Shown piece after piece: positions 49,019 through 62,600 of a stretch of DNA of 64,000 nt. Made by a program: the position numbers and the translations under genes. The notes under the pieces are model-generated. The model worked only from the letters and a program-made list of their open reading frames with translations, was not told the origin of the DNA and searched no databases. The stretch is from Colius striatus. Lineage: Eukaryota; Chordata; Aves; Coliiformes; Coliidae. Positions within the stretch are counted from its first letter, which is position 1, and every line of letters starts with the position of its first letter. The stretch lies in NCBI RefSeq assembly GCF_028858725.1, contig NC_084767.1, positions 15,639,895-15,703,894 of the forward strand. The letters run 5' to 3'.

Positions 49019-52000
49019 GTGGGTACGGCCGCCGAGCCTTTGTGTCCGACCCGGCTTGGGGGGAACCGCGGTGTCTGCCCGGAGGGATGCGGAGCGGGGA
49101 TGCGGTTCCCCGGCGATGAGGTCTGCGTGCCCCGGCAGCTCCCCATGGCCGTGCGCAGGCATGCGGGACGCGGCTGGAGGGACCTCCCCCCCATCCCCGT
49201 TCCTGCCCGCTTGCAGAAACACCTGCGATGGGCGCCTGCCGGGTTGTTACTGCATGTTGCAGTGTCATGGTGACAGCCTGTTTCGCCCCGTATACCGAAG
49301 CCGAAGGAACAGTGTGGGTTGGTTGGGTTTTTTTCAGTAGCATGTGTTTTAGATATGGATAACGAGGTGAGGGAGGCTGCTCCAGTGTGTGTTTTCTAAA
49401 ATGGCCCGTGGGGCAGCAAAAGGAGCCTGGGGCTGCTGTGCTGCAGGGTTACTCCGTCGACAAGATGTGCCTTGCAAAACGCCGGGCTTGTATGTGCTTT
49501 GCTTACCACTTGGACCTCCGGCAGCGACTTCATCATTCGGTTGAAGACATACCTACTGATATCTGCTGCGTTTTTTGAGTCATGAATGAAAACCTGTAAC
49601 GTCTGTGGCGCCTTTGGGGTCTATTTACCTGTCTGTGTATGTGGAAGCTGTACACTGCACGAGTGTTAGGGCAGGCAGCAGGGATCCCTTGTATTGCAAG
49701 CACGATGGCTGAGCTATATATACTTTATTTCCTGCAGGGCAGCTGTTTTGCTCAAAAACCTGTATACAGAAGCGGTCATGGAGTCGTCCTGAATGCATAA
49801 AAGAGGCTGTTGCTGCACAGGGACTTTTTAGATGCCAGATGATGTTCAGTGTTTCTGCTCTGCCTTCAGTCTTTCTCCCCTCTGTCAGGGTGCCTTTTGC
49901 ACACCAGAAGCTTGCTCGTACAGCATCAAACTACACATTAAGATAGGTCAGGGTTTTTGTGGTTTTGTTTTTGGGTTTTTTTGTGTTTTTTTTTAACAGG
50001 ATGTGCTGATCACTTCCTTTTGTGTTGGTGACCTTGCAGGGGATGGGGGGAATAGAGAGGGGGCTTGTCCTGCTGGTAGGACTAATCGTCAAGGCTTGAC
50101 ATAAGTTTTGTTTAAATATGGTACATTGGAAAATTAAGGTGAGATGAACCCCCAAATTCTGGAGATTTTCCCTCTGTCCAGAGAAGACACTCGAAGCAGC
50201 CTGTGGGAGTTGCTTTGCAAGCTATGAAAGGCAGCTTTCTACCCTCATGCAGCTCAATGGTTGCAGTTGTTTGGGTATTTCATGTGTATGTAAGACTTCC
50301 AGCTTGGTACATATCTTTAAACTACATTGTAAGGCTTCTCATAGAAGTATGAACGACCACCTCTGGGTATTAATCCAAAGATTAATAGTTTCAAGTGCCT
50401 CGAACTCAAGTGAAGCAGAGCTGTTTTGGTACCCTGGACTGTGATCATCCTTGGCACTGTTATTTGTTACCTTTTTTTATGGTTACCAGTGGTGGTCTCA
50501 TTTTGACTGGAGGCTTTTTGCTGAGGATACAATGGGTGAAAAAGTCACTGGACTGTTTTGCCTCATTTTTTTCCAGACCATCTGTTTGTAGGGTGTAAAA
50601 TGCCTGTCCCCATCAACATGTCCCCTGCCTATGTAAGTAAGGAATGATTACCCAAATTGCTGCTTGTATTTCTGGTTTTCGGGAAGAGGAAGGCGGTTCT
50701 GAACTGGTCGTGGGCAGTAATAATGTGGGGTTTGACTCTTGGCAAGGAAAGCTGGAAATATTCGCCTGCTTTCTGGTTCAAAAGGGCACGTTGTGTCGGA
50801 CTGTGCTGAGCCTGCTTTGCTTGCTTTGAGCAGGTTCTGTGAGGTGTTAAAAAATGACCTTGGTGGGCAAGACTGTGGGCTGGTTCTGTTCCCATTTTTG
50901 TACCTTTGCCCTGCATTTCAACTCACATCTGTGTCATGCCTCAAATTTTACACTCTGTGACTTTCATGACAACAGAATTCCCCCTACTTCTTCACAGTGC
51001 TGCTTTTTCCATTTTTGTAGTCAGTGAGGAGCGTGTTCTTGGTGCTCACTTCACCTCTGACTCTGGTCCCAAGCCTGCCCGGACTCAAATATCCTGGTAA
51101 CTTGCACATCCGAGTTGTTTGGTGGTATCATGTGCCCATGTCGTTGCATGTGGGCAGGAGCAGCCAGAGGCAAGGGGAATTTAACTGCAAACATTCACAT
51201 TTGCCAATAAATCATTTTAGTGCCCTCATTTTCTGTTAGTATGCTGATAAGGACTTTAATTTTATGGAGAAGTTATATAAGGCTTCATGATTTGGCATGG
51301 TACTATGGTTCTGAATGTGCAAGATGGGTTTGAGTTTGGGTAGGAAAAAATAAAAACCCTGGAATGAGTGGTTGGTTTTTTTTTGGTTAAAGAATTAGAA
51401 GGTCTTTTATTAGAAAGTCTTTGATGTTTTGAGTGGAGTTGGTCTCTTCATAGTATTTGTTGGAGAAGTACAATATTTGCCTTTGAAAGCAAATGGTATT
51501 GTCATATTCGAGTTATTTTGTGCTGCTTCCATTACTGTCAGTAAAGACTTTTCTTCTCAGTAGTTCCTGAAGTCTGCTTTTCCCCTGAGGTCTCCTTTGA
51601 TACAAATACCCTTTTGGGGATCTGTTCTATATGAATAGTGTGTTTTATTTTCTAAGCTAATGTCTCCATGTTGATGTAGGCACTGAAAAAATGCAACAAA
51701 ATAGGAAAATAATACTGATATTAGGAAAAAACCCATTTCTTTCCATTGTGTCGTTGTCTGTGTGTTTAAATGATGTGTCTCTGAAATCCTCTCAAAATCC
51801 ATCTTGGTATTTAGATTCCTTCAGTCACATTTTTTTTTTTAGCTGTCTTTTTATATAGCTAAAGACAAATTCAGAAATGGAATTTTTGTAAATATGCCAC
51901 TACACTGACATCCTTTCCTTACTGTGTGTGCCTAACCTGAGGAATAAACCTGTTGGGCATGGTGTATTTGTGCCATGTTTTTGGCTGTTGATTCCAAACA

Positions 52001-53169
52001 GAAAGTTATGCCGGTTAAGTAAAATGATTTTTAATTTTGCTAAGACTAGATTAATGCTCTTGGTCTTCATGTATATTAGGAGAGGTCAAAACCTTAGTTT
52101 TGAACACTGGTAGCTGCTGTTAAGCATCTATCAAGTTTCTAGAGGAGAGCTGTGACAAATCTCTGGGAGACTGAAGATTAACATTTTACAGTGATGGTTG
52201 TAATGTATCTCCCAAAGAAGCTCCATAGACTTTGACAGAATACAGTTAGTGTGTCACTTGTAAATTTCTCTGAAGGGCTGTGGAGGTGTTGGGTTGCTGG
52301 CACTGTGGAAGGGCAGGTCACCCAGCCCTGTTGACTCTTTGGCCAAGCTTGGGGGGCTGAAGCTCAGTAGTGTTATGGGTCAAACCGAGAGAGCAGACCT
52401 CAGCCTGCAGTATGCAGAAACCCTTCCAATACTGCAGAGGGGTGAGGCTGGGCTGGACTGGACTGGCTGTGTCTGGTGTCTCATCATCTCTCCAGTGTGA
52501 GAGCTCGATGTTAAGGGACCTTTGTGGTAGCCACATGTGGGCTAAGAGCTGAGCCCAGGGGCTATTCTGCCAGAAATGTGAGCAGACATTCATTCTTCTC
52601 TGCTCCAAAGGAGAGTACATTTGAGATCTGCCTCTGCTTTAGAATAAACTCTTGGATCCAGTAAAGCCAGTGGTAGAATTGGTTTTGGCAGAGCCAAGAT
52701 TTTTGTTCCTGGGGTTTACCAGCTTTCTGCACAGCAATAGTCTTGCCAGGGGACTGTTTAGCTCTAAGGAAGGCTTTATTCTTCCATGTAATCTACAAAG
52801 ACATCTGTAATTACTGCTGGTAACTAAGGCAACACAACTTTATAGTTGATAGATGCATGCAACAGAGCTATGGGTTGTGGGTTTTTAACATATCTTTCTG
52901 TTGGCTGTTTTGTGGCCGTGCTCGGGCAGGAGCTGTGCTGTGAGCCCACGGGTGGCTCGAGCTGAGCCCTGCTAGTGGGAAAGGAGGAGCATGGTGTAAA
53001 CAGGGTTGTGATTAGCTTCGCTGGCTTAGTTGGGGATGCTTAAATCAGGGCTCACTTGTTCTTGGGGACAGCATTGAAAGGCCATACAGGAGGTTGTGGT
53101 GGTGTTGCTGCTCTCTGAAAGTAAAAGCCTCATTGCTTATTTTAGGAGAATCCTGCTGTGTCCCTAATG
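49019..53169 (+). other. KLHL3 intron 1, first part
   Basis: The start of the intron is still CpG-rich (to about 49200). The rest is T-rich unique intronic sequence with poly(T) runs near 49980 and 51380. No repeat, RNA gene or alternative first exon could be supported. Confidence 0.65.
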
Positions 53170-53275
53170 AGGATGTTCATCTGGCCCAGGGAAATTAAAT
53201 CGTTTGTCCATTCGCTTGGTGCATGGTCTCAGACAGCCCAGGAATAGAACAAATTGCTTCTGGCAGCCAGCTTGC
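53170..53275 (+). mobile_element. MIR-like SINE relic
   Basis: A run matching the conserved part of MIR-type SINEs in order: GGAAATTAAATCGTTTGTCC (compare GAAATTAAGTGACTTGCCCA), then GTCTCAGACAGCCCAGGAAT, AGAAC and CTTCTGGCAGCCAG. It lacks a recognisable tRNA-like head. Old and diverged; ends are approximate. Confidence 0.5.
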
Positions 53276-56200
53276 GAGTGCTGCTGGTGTGGTAGGATGT
53301 CAGCTAGGCAAAAGTGGAGGTGCTGGGGGGAAAGTTTCTGTGAACATGGGATGCAGCGGTTCCAGCACATCCAGGTGGTCTTGCCCAGTGCCTTTGATCA
53401 GGGGATCCTTTTCCTTACTTGGCTCCATTAATATAGTGACGACAACACTGTAATAATTCTTAGTATTGCAGGGAAAAAAGCCCTCAGAAAATGCCTGTGC
53501 AGTTCACTGTTTTGGTGTTTTCAGGATAGCGTTTGCTTTGTGGCAGGTTGCATTTACTTGGAGCATTTAGGTTCTTGCATTTTTATTGGAAAAAAATGTT
53601 GGAAATGTGTTGCTGATCTTTGAGAGCTCGTGCCTTGGGGTGTGAAGTTTTTCTCCTAGATAAAATCATCCTCTGTCCATTACTGGAACACAGTTCTGTG
53701 GAAGCTGAGTCAGTCTCAAAGATGAGTTAAAGGCTCTTGGCCATTAATTTTTCAAATGTGTTTTTTGTATGAGTCATTTGGAAAAACTTTAGCAGATCTT
53801 GATTTTTCTGAGACGAGTTTTTTGACAAGCCAGTCTTCAGTATTCTCGTACAGTTAGCCTTTGGCAAAATATGAAATCCACCCCTGCTAGGAAAGCAGAG
53901 GATGTCTTCTAGGATGCTTTTAAAAAAGTTACCTTTTGTGCTTTTTTAAGAAGAACAAATTGACCTTTTTCAGAAATTCTGATGCAAGGTTTTTGCTTTT
54001 CAAATAGAGAGGCAGACATTGGTGGAGTTGAGGCTTTATGAAGGCTTGTTGATACGACATTTGCTTTGGTGTTCATTGAAACTTGCCACGTCCCTTGAAC
54101 TGTGTCTTTCACGAGTGAAGAAGTTTGAATGTGACTGATCTTTATTCTTTGGCACTGGAGTGCTAATAAATAAATCTCAGTGTTATGCTTTCTCCTGGTA
54201 AAGCAGCCCTGTGATTTTTGTGTCCATCACTGGATATGGATCCTTAGAGGTCCATCTGTGACAATGACTGTGTCCCATGGGGGTCTGGCTGTCCTGTCCC
54301 AGTAGTCCAGCTGTCCCTGACATCACCTTTTGATTTCACTTTCTCTTTTCTTTTACTATTTTGTTTGTTTTCTTTGCTTCCTGTACGTGTTTTGGTTCTG
54401 GAGACTGAAAGCTCAGTGAGGTCACTTGTACTTGCAGAGCCTCATTTTTGACTCCTTGGCTCTGGTGTGTTGCAAGGACAGGTTTAGCTGCCTAAAAAGC
54501 AATGCTTATAAAAATGGGATGTTTAAAGCTGTGGTCAAACTGCACTTGGCCTAAGATTTCAACCAAGGCCTTTTGATATGTGCAGCACTGAGGCTTAGCT
54601 GAATTTGACCATGTCCCTGGGGCAAGTAGACTCCCTGGCTAGGGTGTGCCAACGTGGGGAGGAGCCGAGAGCCACTGCTGCCCCGTGCCCGTGAGTGCTG
54701 CTGGCAATATGTGTGGGCACAGAGTCAGGGACAGATAGACTTGTGGTGTTGTTGTCTGGTACCTGTTGCTTGAATACCAAACATTTAACAAGATATACTC
54801 TTCTTTCTGATATGTTTTTCCTTTAATCTAGCTTTTAATACTAAGCTAATTGGATAGCGACTGTAACGCACCCTGGGAAGTTGTCTCCCTCACTGGGGCA
54901 CATGCTGAGAGATGTGGTGCTCAGCCTTGGAGCTTCTCTTATGACTGAAAATATTTCACTTGCTCACTAAAATGAAAGAATTGGACTTGGCTGTTCTTTG
55001 GCATTAACCTTTGTCTCGGGCACAAAGCTGGAGGCCTCTCAGTATGCAGACGTGTATTTGAGCTACACGCAGCTTGGCTGCTGTTCAGCATCTTGTTTCT
55101 AGAAGGAGGCCAATGCAACCCAGCGAGGACAGCTTGGGGCTACAGAGTGTATTGTGATCTCAGGGACATGTGCTGGTAACAGCCACTGGTCAGGAGCAGA
55201 CAACAGGGAGGGTGTAAAGTTCAGCAAGGGCTTCACACTGTCAAGGGGTTGTCAATTGTGAATAACTGTGGTTTTACAGAGGACAGGTCCCTGTATGTGA
55301 GTATGCATGTATACAGAGGTGTATTTGCATGCATACACACCTCAGCAGGGGCTGGCAGGCTGTTCTGGGGAAGGATCCTTCCATGCTTCCCTGGCTTTGC
55401 ACTCTTCAGACGTCATCCCCTGGACACTAGTAGAGTCAGGATGCTGGCCTGCCCGGAGTGTTGGTTTAACCCAATTCAGCCCTTTTTATTGTGCTACAAG
55501 AGCAGCTAAGAAAGGTGGCAGGGAAGAGGGGACAACAGTGAAGCTGAGGAAGACCGTCCTTAGAAGGAAAAGTCTTGAGAAGATGCCCACTTGGGTGGCC
55601 CTGATGAGGTTACCCCCTGAGGTCTGCCCTTTACCTGGGGTTCACTTTTGACTTGACAGCCTTGCCTTGTCTCATTTGCCTTTACCTGCTGGCAGATTTG
55701 AGGGATAAGCAGTGGATTGTAAGGACCTGGCTCTAGGTGCAGCTTGTTTTCATGGGTGGAAACCTTTAGCTCTGAGTGATTTCACACACTTTTGGATCAG
55801 GGAGGTGGAGATATTGACCAGATGTCAATTCTCTGTAAAGAGCCAATGCTCCCAACAAAGTAATGAGGACGTGTATGTGCCTGAGGCACCTGTTGGCCTG
55901 ATTAAATGCAGCACATAACTGGGGGGATCTGGTTTGATATTACCTATACGGCTGGTGGTTCTGGTGGGAAAGTATGGTTTATAATTCTTTTTATGCATAT
56001 CAGTAGCACTAAATAACCCTGTTTCTAAAATGGAAATGGGATGTGGCCTCTGTAAAGCTGGTCCTTTGGAAGCTGTGCAGAGAGTTTTAATAACTCTCTC
56101 CTCCTTTCATCTGTAGAAGAAGATACAAGTCATGTATTATATGCCTGTGTTTTTCAGATGACTCTTTCTCTGTATGGGTGTTAAAGTATCCATGGTGCTC

Positions 56201-56553
56201 ATGTAGTTCCCAGTGCTGCACTCTATTTCTATTCAGTGAGGCAATTATGTTCTGGCTTGAGTTTCAACTTATACTGCTTTCCTGAAGCCTATAAGGCTAG
56301 GCTTTGTCCTCAAGGGCTTGGCACTTTTTCCTTTTCATCCTGCTGACTGAAATGTGGGCTGGATTGGCTTTCAACATCCATGCAGAAGTAGCTGCATTTT
56401 GTGATGCTCTTCATGTGGTGAACCTGAGCTGACTAACAAACATGCCAGTAACTGTGCATAATATCCTGTGCTGCAGTTTTACGAGGCTTTTTTTTTTCTA
56501 AGTGTCATTGAATCAAACTTTCTGCTTTCTTTTTTTTTGGTCCCTGTTTTTAG
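53276..56553 (+). other. KLHL3 intron 1, second part
   Basis: Unique intronic sequence ending in a long polypyrimidine tract and TTTTTAG acceptor at 56541-56553. A weak MIR-like antisense string near 54420-54470 was not called. Confidence 0.65.
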
Positions 56554-56670
56554 CATGAAGCAGAGTTCCCGATCCTCTGAGGCAGCTGAAGATGAAAAGG
56601 ACCAGCGCACAGTGACAGTCAACCCCTCTCACATGAGAAAAGCATTCAAGGTCATGAATGAATTACGGAG
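56554..56670 (+). CDS. KLHL3: Kelch-like protein 3, coding exon 2
   Basis: 117-base exon with acceptor TTTTTAG|C and donor GGAG|GTACAC; both introns are phase 2. It encodes residues 5-43 and the first two bases of codon 44. The EDEKDQRTVTVNPSHM segment and KAFKVMNELR match human KLHL3 (DEKNQRTITVNPAHM, KAFKVMNELR) rather than KLHL2, which lacks the DEKxQR segment. This part precedes the BTB domain; HMRKAF to NELR forms the lead-in helix. M32 is a possible downstream start, as in a shorter human isoform. Confidence 0.95.
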
Positions 56671-58807
56671 GTACACTTTTGACTTTATAGGCATCCTCTC
56701 TGGTTTGGCAAAACTGTGATGATGGGAACAGAAGGGCTCCTGGGAAATTTAGGAAAAAATCTGCACTGTCTTTGCCATGGTTAATGATGGCACATAGGGA
56801 ATTAATCAACAAGTACCAAGAGACAGAAGAAGTATAGCCCTTTTGAAGAGGGTTGGTCTTCCCAGTCTCAGATTTCTCTGTCTTCCCAGGAGAGGGGAGC
56901 CATCTATGTCTCAGAAACATTTCCTGAGCAATAGCCTTCATTTATAGATGATAATACACTTAGTCTTTTCCATTACTTACAGCAAATTCATCTGTAAACT
57001 ACATTCTTAACTGAGCTAATGGTCTGAAAACCAATAATAGAACATTACAGATATTAAGACACCTACACATAATTACACACCAAAGATTGTTAATGTACTT
57101 TTCTTATTCTCTTTAACTACCAGGGTTGCTCCATCTGGGCTTATCACTCCAAAGTAGGGGGTGAAAAAAGGCAACAACCCCAGGAAGAATGTCAGTTTTC
57201 TACTTGCAAATTTAAAATCCTGATATTGGTTAAAAGACAACACGTTGGTCTTTACACAGTTGTGTGGGTACAGTGCAAATGGAGACTGAAAAAATAGCAG
57301 TGAACGCTGTCCTCAAGAACCACTGTCATCACATCAGCAATGCAGTGGCAGTGGTTAAACCCCAGTTGTTTCTTGGTGGTTGTTAACCCCCCCTAACCAG
57401 AGAGAAGTTCAGTAGGCATTTCTTCAGCAAGTTCACTCGAGTCCTTTACCATTCAAATAGAGATTAGAGGTTTGGTTTTTAAAAGAATTCCTCTGGAAAG
57501 TACATGTGTCATACACATGAACATATGTGTTCCCTGACTATCCAGATGGTATGATAAAAGCAGATAATACCCTTTACTCTTCCTGCCTGCTCAAAACTCT
57601 CAAGAGCTGCTGCAATAGCTACCTCTCTTTGTGAATTGTTTCCCAATATATACCCTCTCTGGTGTGGAGAACCATTAGAAATGTCCTTCCACAGATGTCT
57701 GACAGCAATTCTCAGTTGCATTGGAACAGAAAACGGAAATATCCTTTCCTTATAGCAATTACACGAAACAGAGGGTACGTTGGTCTCTTTTTTTATAAAT
57801 TATTATTGGCATCTCTCAAGTCTTTTCTTTGTACTGAAAGCAAAGGATCTGAAAATAGAGGTTTGTGCAGAAATCTATTGTGCTACTATTATTCCTTTGT
57901 TAATTGAAGCATAGTGGGAGTAGCTGGAGATGGACAGTGTTTTAGTGCATGTAGTTAGCTGTATCCTGTGCAGTACTGAAGTGATAAAACATAGAAGACT
58001 GAAAGCTACCCTTAAGAACCCATTTGATATTTTCTTCTTCTGGGTGCTTTTTTGCCAGCTTCTGTTCTGGAATATATTGTTCTTATGTCTATTTTATGTG
58101 CATTTGAGCTTGTGATCCATTAAGCTGTCAACTATCAGTGTTAACAGCTGCCTTGAGTGGTGGTGCCTCCGTTCAGATACATCCAGAACTCTCATACAGA
58201 GTGTCTGGAAAAATCTTGGCTAAGCCTTTAACCTATTTGCTGTATGTTTCTCACTTGACATTTTGTAGATTAAATTAACTTCATGAGTGGTTCGTTAGGA
58301 AACTATAGTACAAAGAGGACTTGAACAGAGCACCTATTATACAAGCTGGAGGAAATGAGGAAGCCTTCATTAAGAGGCAGTTAAAGAACTCCTCTCATTG
58401 CCATCATCCCTTCCAAACTGGAGTGAACACAGAGCACAGACTACCAGTTCCTACTTTATTTCAGTTTTCCAACTATAACCCTCCATTTCGGAGATGTTTT
58501 GTTCGCTTACTCCAATATATGGAGGGGACTCACCTAGTCTATTAGAAACTTTGTGTTTCCTGAAGAGGAAGTGCAGGGTGATGATAAGCATTTCTGAAGG
58601 GGACATCTAGGTTTACAGACACGGATCCTTTTTCAGGCTTGACACTTGAAAAGAACACCCTTGTTTTGCATTTATGTACTCGAACATCTTAAACCAACTT
58701 ACAGGGAGGCTGACCACTTGTAGCTGTTGGCATCTTGGAAGCCTGGTGTAAATGTTAACTATTGAACCCTCAAAGGACATACGTGAGGCTGGTAGAAGAG
58801 GTCGCTA
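56671..58807 (+). other. KLHL3 intron 2, first part
   Basis: Unique intronic sequence, AT-rich, with short open frames and nothing recognisable. Confidence 0.65.
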
Positions 58808-58905
58808 GTTAATGAAATGACTTTTCCAAAGTTGTACAATGAATCAGTGTGAGAGCTCAGAAGCTTTTTGCTCTCTGTTTGGAAGCCTATGCTTTATCCC
58901 AGTGA
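58808..58905 (+). mobile_element. MIR-like SINE relic
   Basis: Matches the MIR-type core in order: TTAATGAAATGACTTTTCCA, AAGTTGTACAATGAATCAGT, GTGAGAGCTCAGAA, then CCTATGCTTTATCCCA. These correspond to the familiar AAGTGACTTGCCCAAGGTCA, CACAGCGAGTCAGTGGCAGA and GAGCTGGGA parts. Old insertion, diverged, ends approximate. Confidence 0.55.
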
Positions 58906-59556
58906 CTCTTAATCCCAAACTGGTTCATGTGGTAAACAAGGTCCTCAGGCCCACAGATAAACTCCAGTGATTGACATCTCCTCACTGGGAGATGGCCGTG
59001 AGGCAGCCTCTTTGCTGGTCAGTGCCAGGAGATGTTTTGCTGGTCATGTTCTTTAAAGCTAAACAGGGAAGGAAGCACAGAAGTAACTTCATTTTTCCAC
59101 TCTTCCTTTTCCCTGTAGAAGACAAAAGCACTGCTGGTGTTCCCTTGCACAGAGATTTCTTGTCTTACAGATCTACTAGAGCTTGGCTCCAGGTAGTGCC
59201 CGAATTTGTGCCTTCTCCAAGACCTACTTGTTTGAGAGATGGAAGGAACCTCTTACCCATCTGTTCTTTAGGCAGCATGTATGCCTAGTCTGGCTTCCAG
59301 ATTTTTGTTTTGGGGAGAAGCAGAACCATAGGCAGGGGCTGCAGCACTGGGGGGATTCAGGCTTTGCTTTGTAGGCAAACGCTGACTGGAGCTGGTAGCT
59401 GAAAGATTACAGGACCTTCCACTGGGATTTGGCAGAAGCTCAGTTGTCTTGTTGGTACTGTGGGTCTTCTGCTTACTTTTTCAGGCTATGCCATTGTAGC
59501 TTTTTGCCTGACTGGGAGTTCTGAAATGATCTTTGCCTTTTCTGGTGTTTTGGCAG
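58906..59556 (+). other. KLHL3 intron 2, second part
   Basis: Unique intronic sequence ending in a T-rich tract and GGCAG acceptor at 59556. Nothing else recognised. Confidence 0.65.
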
Positions 59557-59663
59557 CAAGAGGCTCCTCTGTGACGTGGTGATTGTGGCCGAAGCTGTGG
59601 AGATGGAAGCGCACCGCGTGGTCCTGGCAGCCTGCAGCCCATACTTTTGTGCGATGTTTACAG
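59557..59663 (+). CDS. KLHL3: Kelch-like protein 3, coding exon 3 (start of BTB domain)
   Basis: 107-base exon with acceptor TGGCAG|C and donor ACAG|GTACTT; the next intron is phase 1. It encodes the last base of codon 44 to the first base of codon 80: [20 protein letters not shown], then [15 protein letters not shown]. This is the first half of the BTB domain, which dimerises and binds CUL3. BTB landmarks D50 (LCDV), H63-R64 and SPYF (71-74) are present. A76 and M77 correspond to human A77 and M78, sites of familial hyperkalaemic hypertension variants as I recall. The remaining BTB, BACK and Kelch-repeat exons lie beyond the window. Confidence 0.96.
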
Positions 59664-62600
59664 GTACTTCTTGACACCAGGCACTGTGCTGGGGTTGAAC
59701 AGACCATTGCAAACCCAGAGGCTTCTGGCCATGCCTTTGGCAGGAGAAGCAGCATAGGCAATATGGATGGCCTGCCAGGGAAGGGTTTCCTTGAGAGACA
59801 GGTAGCAGGGTTAGGTCTGCAGTTTGCTACACTTGATGGATGACACTGGTCATTCTTGACTAATTCCTTGAGGCATGATGTATGGGTGTGAGGATGGTTA
59901 TATGGGGATGAGGTGAGTGGGTAGCATATGACTCGCGGGAAGATTACTATGAGATTTGGCTCACTGCTTTTTGGGTTGTTTTTTTTCACCCCTTAACATG
60001 ACCTCGGGTCATGAAAACACATCATTAAGATCAAGCACGTGTGTAGTGCCCTAAATGTCTGTGGTACATGTCAAAGAAGTTGCTGGCACAGGAGTTGTAG
60101 TTTCAAGGCTCAGCCCTGCTGATGCTGATTTGCAGTCATGGATGTTTAATCTCTCATGGCACTTCTTGCTGCTGCCCAAAATAACACCGTTGTTCTCTTG
60201 ATCCCAGTGTGTTTTAGCAGCCCTGCCTTTTTGCAGGGTGCAGTTGCATTTTGGTAATAGCAGATGCAACTTCAGTGTGAAGGAGAGAGCAATATTCTTG
60301 CTCTGATTGCCTGATCTCTATAGCAGGTGCCCTTCAGAGGCTGTTTCCAGGTAGGGAAGCAAAAAAAACAGTGACAGTGTGAGATGATGTGAGGTTCACC
60401 ATGGTGGCTTTACCAGTGTGGTGAGCTAAGGTGGGGAGAGCACTTGTACTCTTGGGGCACTGGTGCTGCACTGTGGAAGTGGGTATTAGCTGTGGTGGTG
60501 AGGCAGAAGAGTGAATGCTGCTCAGAGGCAACTGTTGGCAGAGGGCACCTGGAGGAGGGCTAGTGCTTCTGGTGCTTGTGCCCGATGAAAGGTTTAAAGA
60601 AAAAATGCTGGAAAAACCCTCTGATCCTTAGAGGTCATCTGAGCTGGAAGGTGGTGGTGTGGGGCTGCTCATGTTTCCATGCAGGAATTCTCCAGGCTGT
60701 GTAATCCCTCATGCTGGGAGTTAAACAGTAATCAGCTAACCGCTGTCATGTGCCCGGCTCGGCAGCTCCCCTGGGCTGGGGGAGCTCGGTGGCTGCCAAT
60801 CCCCTGCCCCGACACGTCTCAGCAGCAGCGTGTCAGACAAAGAACAGTTCTCCCTTCGCTTTTGGTCTAGCTAGTCCCAAATTTTTAAGGTCTGGATCCC
60901 CCCTCTTGCAGCAACTGGGTGGATGATCTTCTTGTAGCTGTCTGGTGATTCAGTCTGGAACCACACAGCTGGAACATTGGTGGTTGTGGCTTGGTTTGAG
61001 TTGTTTTGTTGTTGCATATCAGTGATGCAACCAGATGTTTTGGGGGCAGTCGTGCTGCTGGGTGCTTGCAGGACCCGGCAGGAGCTGCTGCTGCTCACTG
61101 TCCCCATGTGGGAAGGGCTGCTCTGGGGGTGCAGGGAGGTGCGGTGTCCCTGGCAGTTCCAGCAGCCACGTGGTACTGAAGGGTCGGTGCAAAGGTATGA
61201 GCGGTGGAACCAAATTGAAACCCGCAGGTCATCTACCCTCGCTCTGCAGGCTCTGTCCACCTAGTCTGGGCCTGACTTTGGACTCGGGAATAACCTTACA
61301 ATGACCTTGGGGGTCTTTGCTGAACCATCTAGTGTCCTCTGGTTCACTATTCCTCTTTGAACTAGCCTTGGGAATCCTGAAAAGAAGCAGGAATGTCTTC
61401 CATTTGTATTTTTCCACTGCTGAAGGAGAGATGGGGCCCTGCAATGGGTGTCCCTTCCTGTAATGGCTTTCTAGAGCGTTTTGGATGGTGGCTGGTCCTT
61501 GTCCACTCCATTCTGTGGCAATGATTTTGGTCAGGAATTTCTGTCTGTCAAGAAGAAAACCCAGTCATTTCAGACAGGATAACGGATACTTCAGTGATGC
61601 TGCTAGGACTGCTCTTGTGAGATACCTGGGGGAACTTCACAAGTGCTGAAGGAGGAAGCAGGAATGCAGAAGCCTCCCTTAATAGTTCTCCCTTGTGTGC
61701 TGCTTCAAAGTGCTTGTCCATGCATGAGAGACTGTGGTGGTTCTGTTCAGTGCACTCCTTCCAGTGCACTTTCCTACATCAGACTTAGGAAACCACAAAA
61801 AGTATAGCTGTGCACTGGGAAGCCTGTCTGGAGTGCCGTATGTAGGAGACAGGGCAAGCTGCTGTGCTGGGTAAACAAGGCACCGTGAACTACTGCTGTT
61901 TTCACTATGGTTTATCTTGTGACAAAGCAGAAGAGCTCTGTTCTCTCCCTGCTGTCATGAGCAGAGGGGAATGGAGAAAGCACTACTAGGTATTGAGCAT
62001 GATGCATGAAGGGCTTGCTTTCACAAGGGGCTGGTGTCTACAAAGTCTGTCCTCTGAAGAGGATCTGCTTGGAGCCATTCCACCTATTTTACCTGCCTTA
62101 GCTCCCTCATCCCCTGTCCCTGGTGTCTGCCCAGCTGCAGTGATATGGGGATGGGATCTGTGCTGTGCCTCATGCAGGGCAGCCCTTGCTCAGCACAGCC
62201 CATGTGTGTGAGAGATGATGCTAGTGCTCTGAATTATTCTATAATTAAGATATCAGATAAAGCTTGAGTTTGACTTAAGACATTCTAGGGGTTGAATTTT
62301 GTGGGCTTTTAGGTGTGTGAATTTCTGAGGGAACGTGGGATGAGATGCCTTAATTGACCTGCTGTTCATTCGCCTGCTCGCAGCTGTGCTTCAGATGTGC
62401 CGCTGCCCCGGGTCTGTGCTTGAAGGGGATGCAGTTTGCTGCCTACTCCCAGTCTGCACCAACCCCTGCCTTGGTTTGCTTGTGGCATCTTCAGGTTCTT
62501 CCTTGCTCCGTGGTGTTAGAGACACGTCCAGAGCAGAACTCTCTGGGAGGTGACAGACACTCAGTCACACCAGCAGGGGTGGAGCTGCCAGGTCCCATCC

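Noticed and set aside
48405-49343. 312-codon minus-strand ORF across the KLHL3 promoter
   Set aside because: Lies in the CpG island and is proline/arginine/alanine rich, as expected by chance. It overlaps the KLHL3 first exon with no sign of its own promoter or domain.
54418-54470. Possible antisense MIR fragment in KLHL3 intron 1
   Set aside because: Only a short stretch (GTCACTTG and GAGCCTCATTTTTG) resembles MIR, too little to separate from chance.
59583-59843. 86-codon plus-strand ORF over KLHL3 exon 3
   Set aside because: It is out of frame with the BTB-coding exon, so it is a shadow frame.
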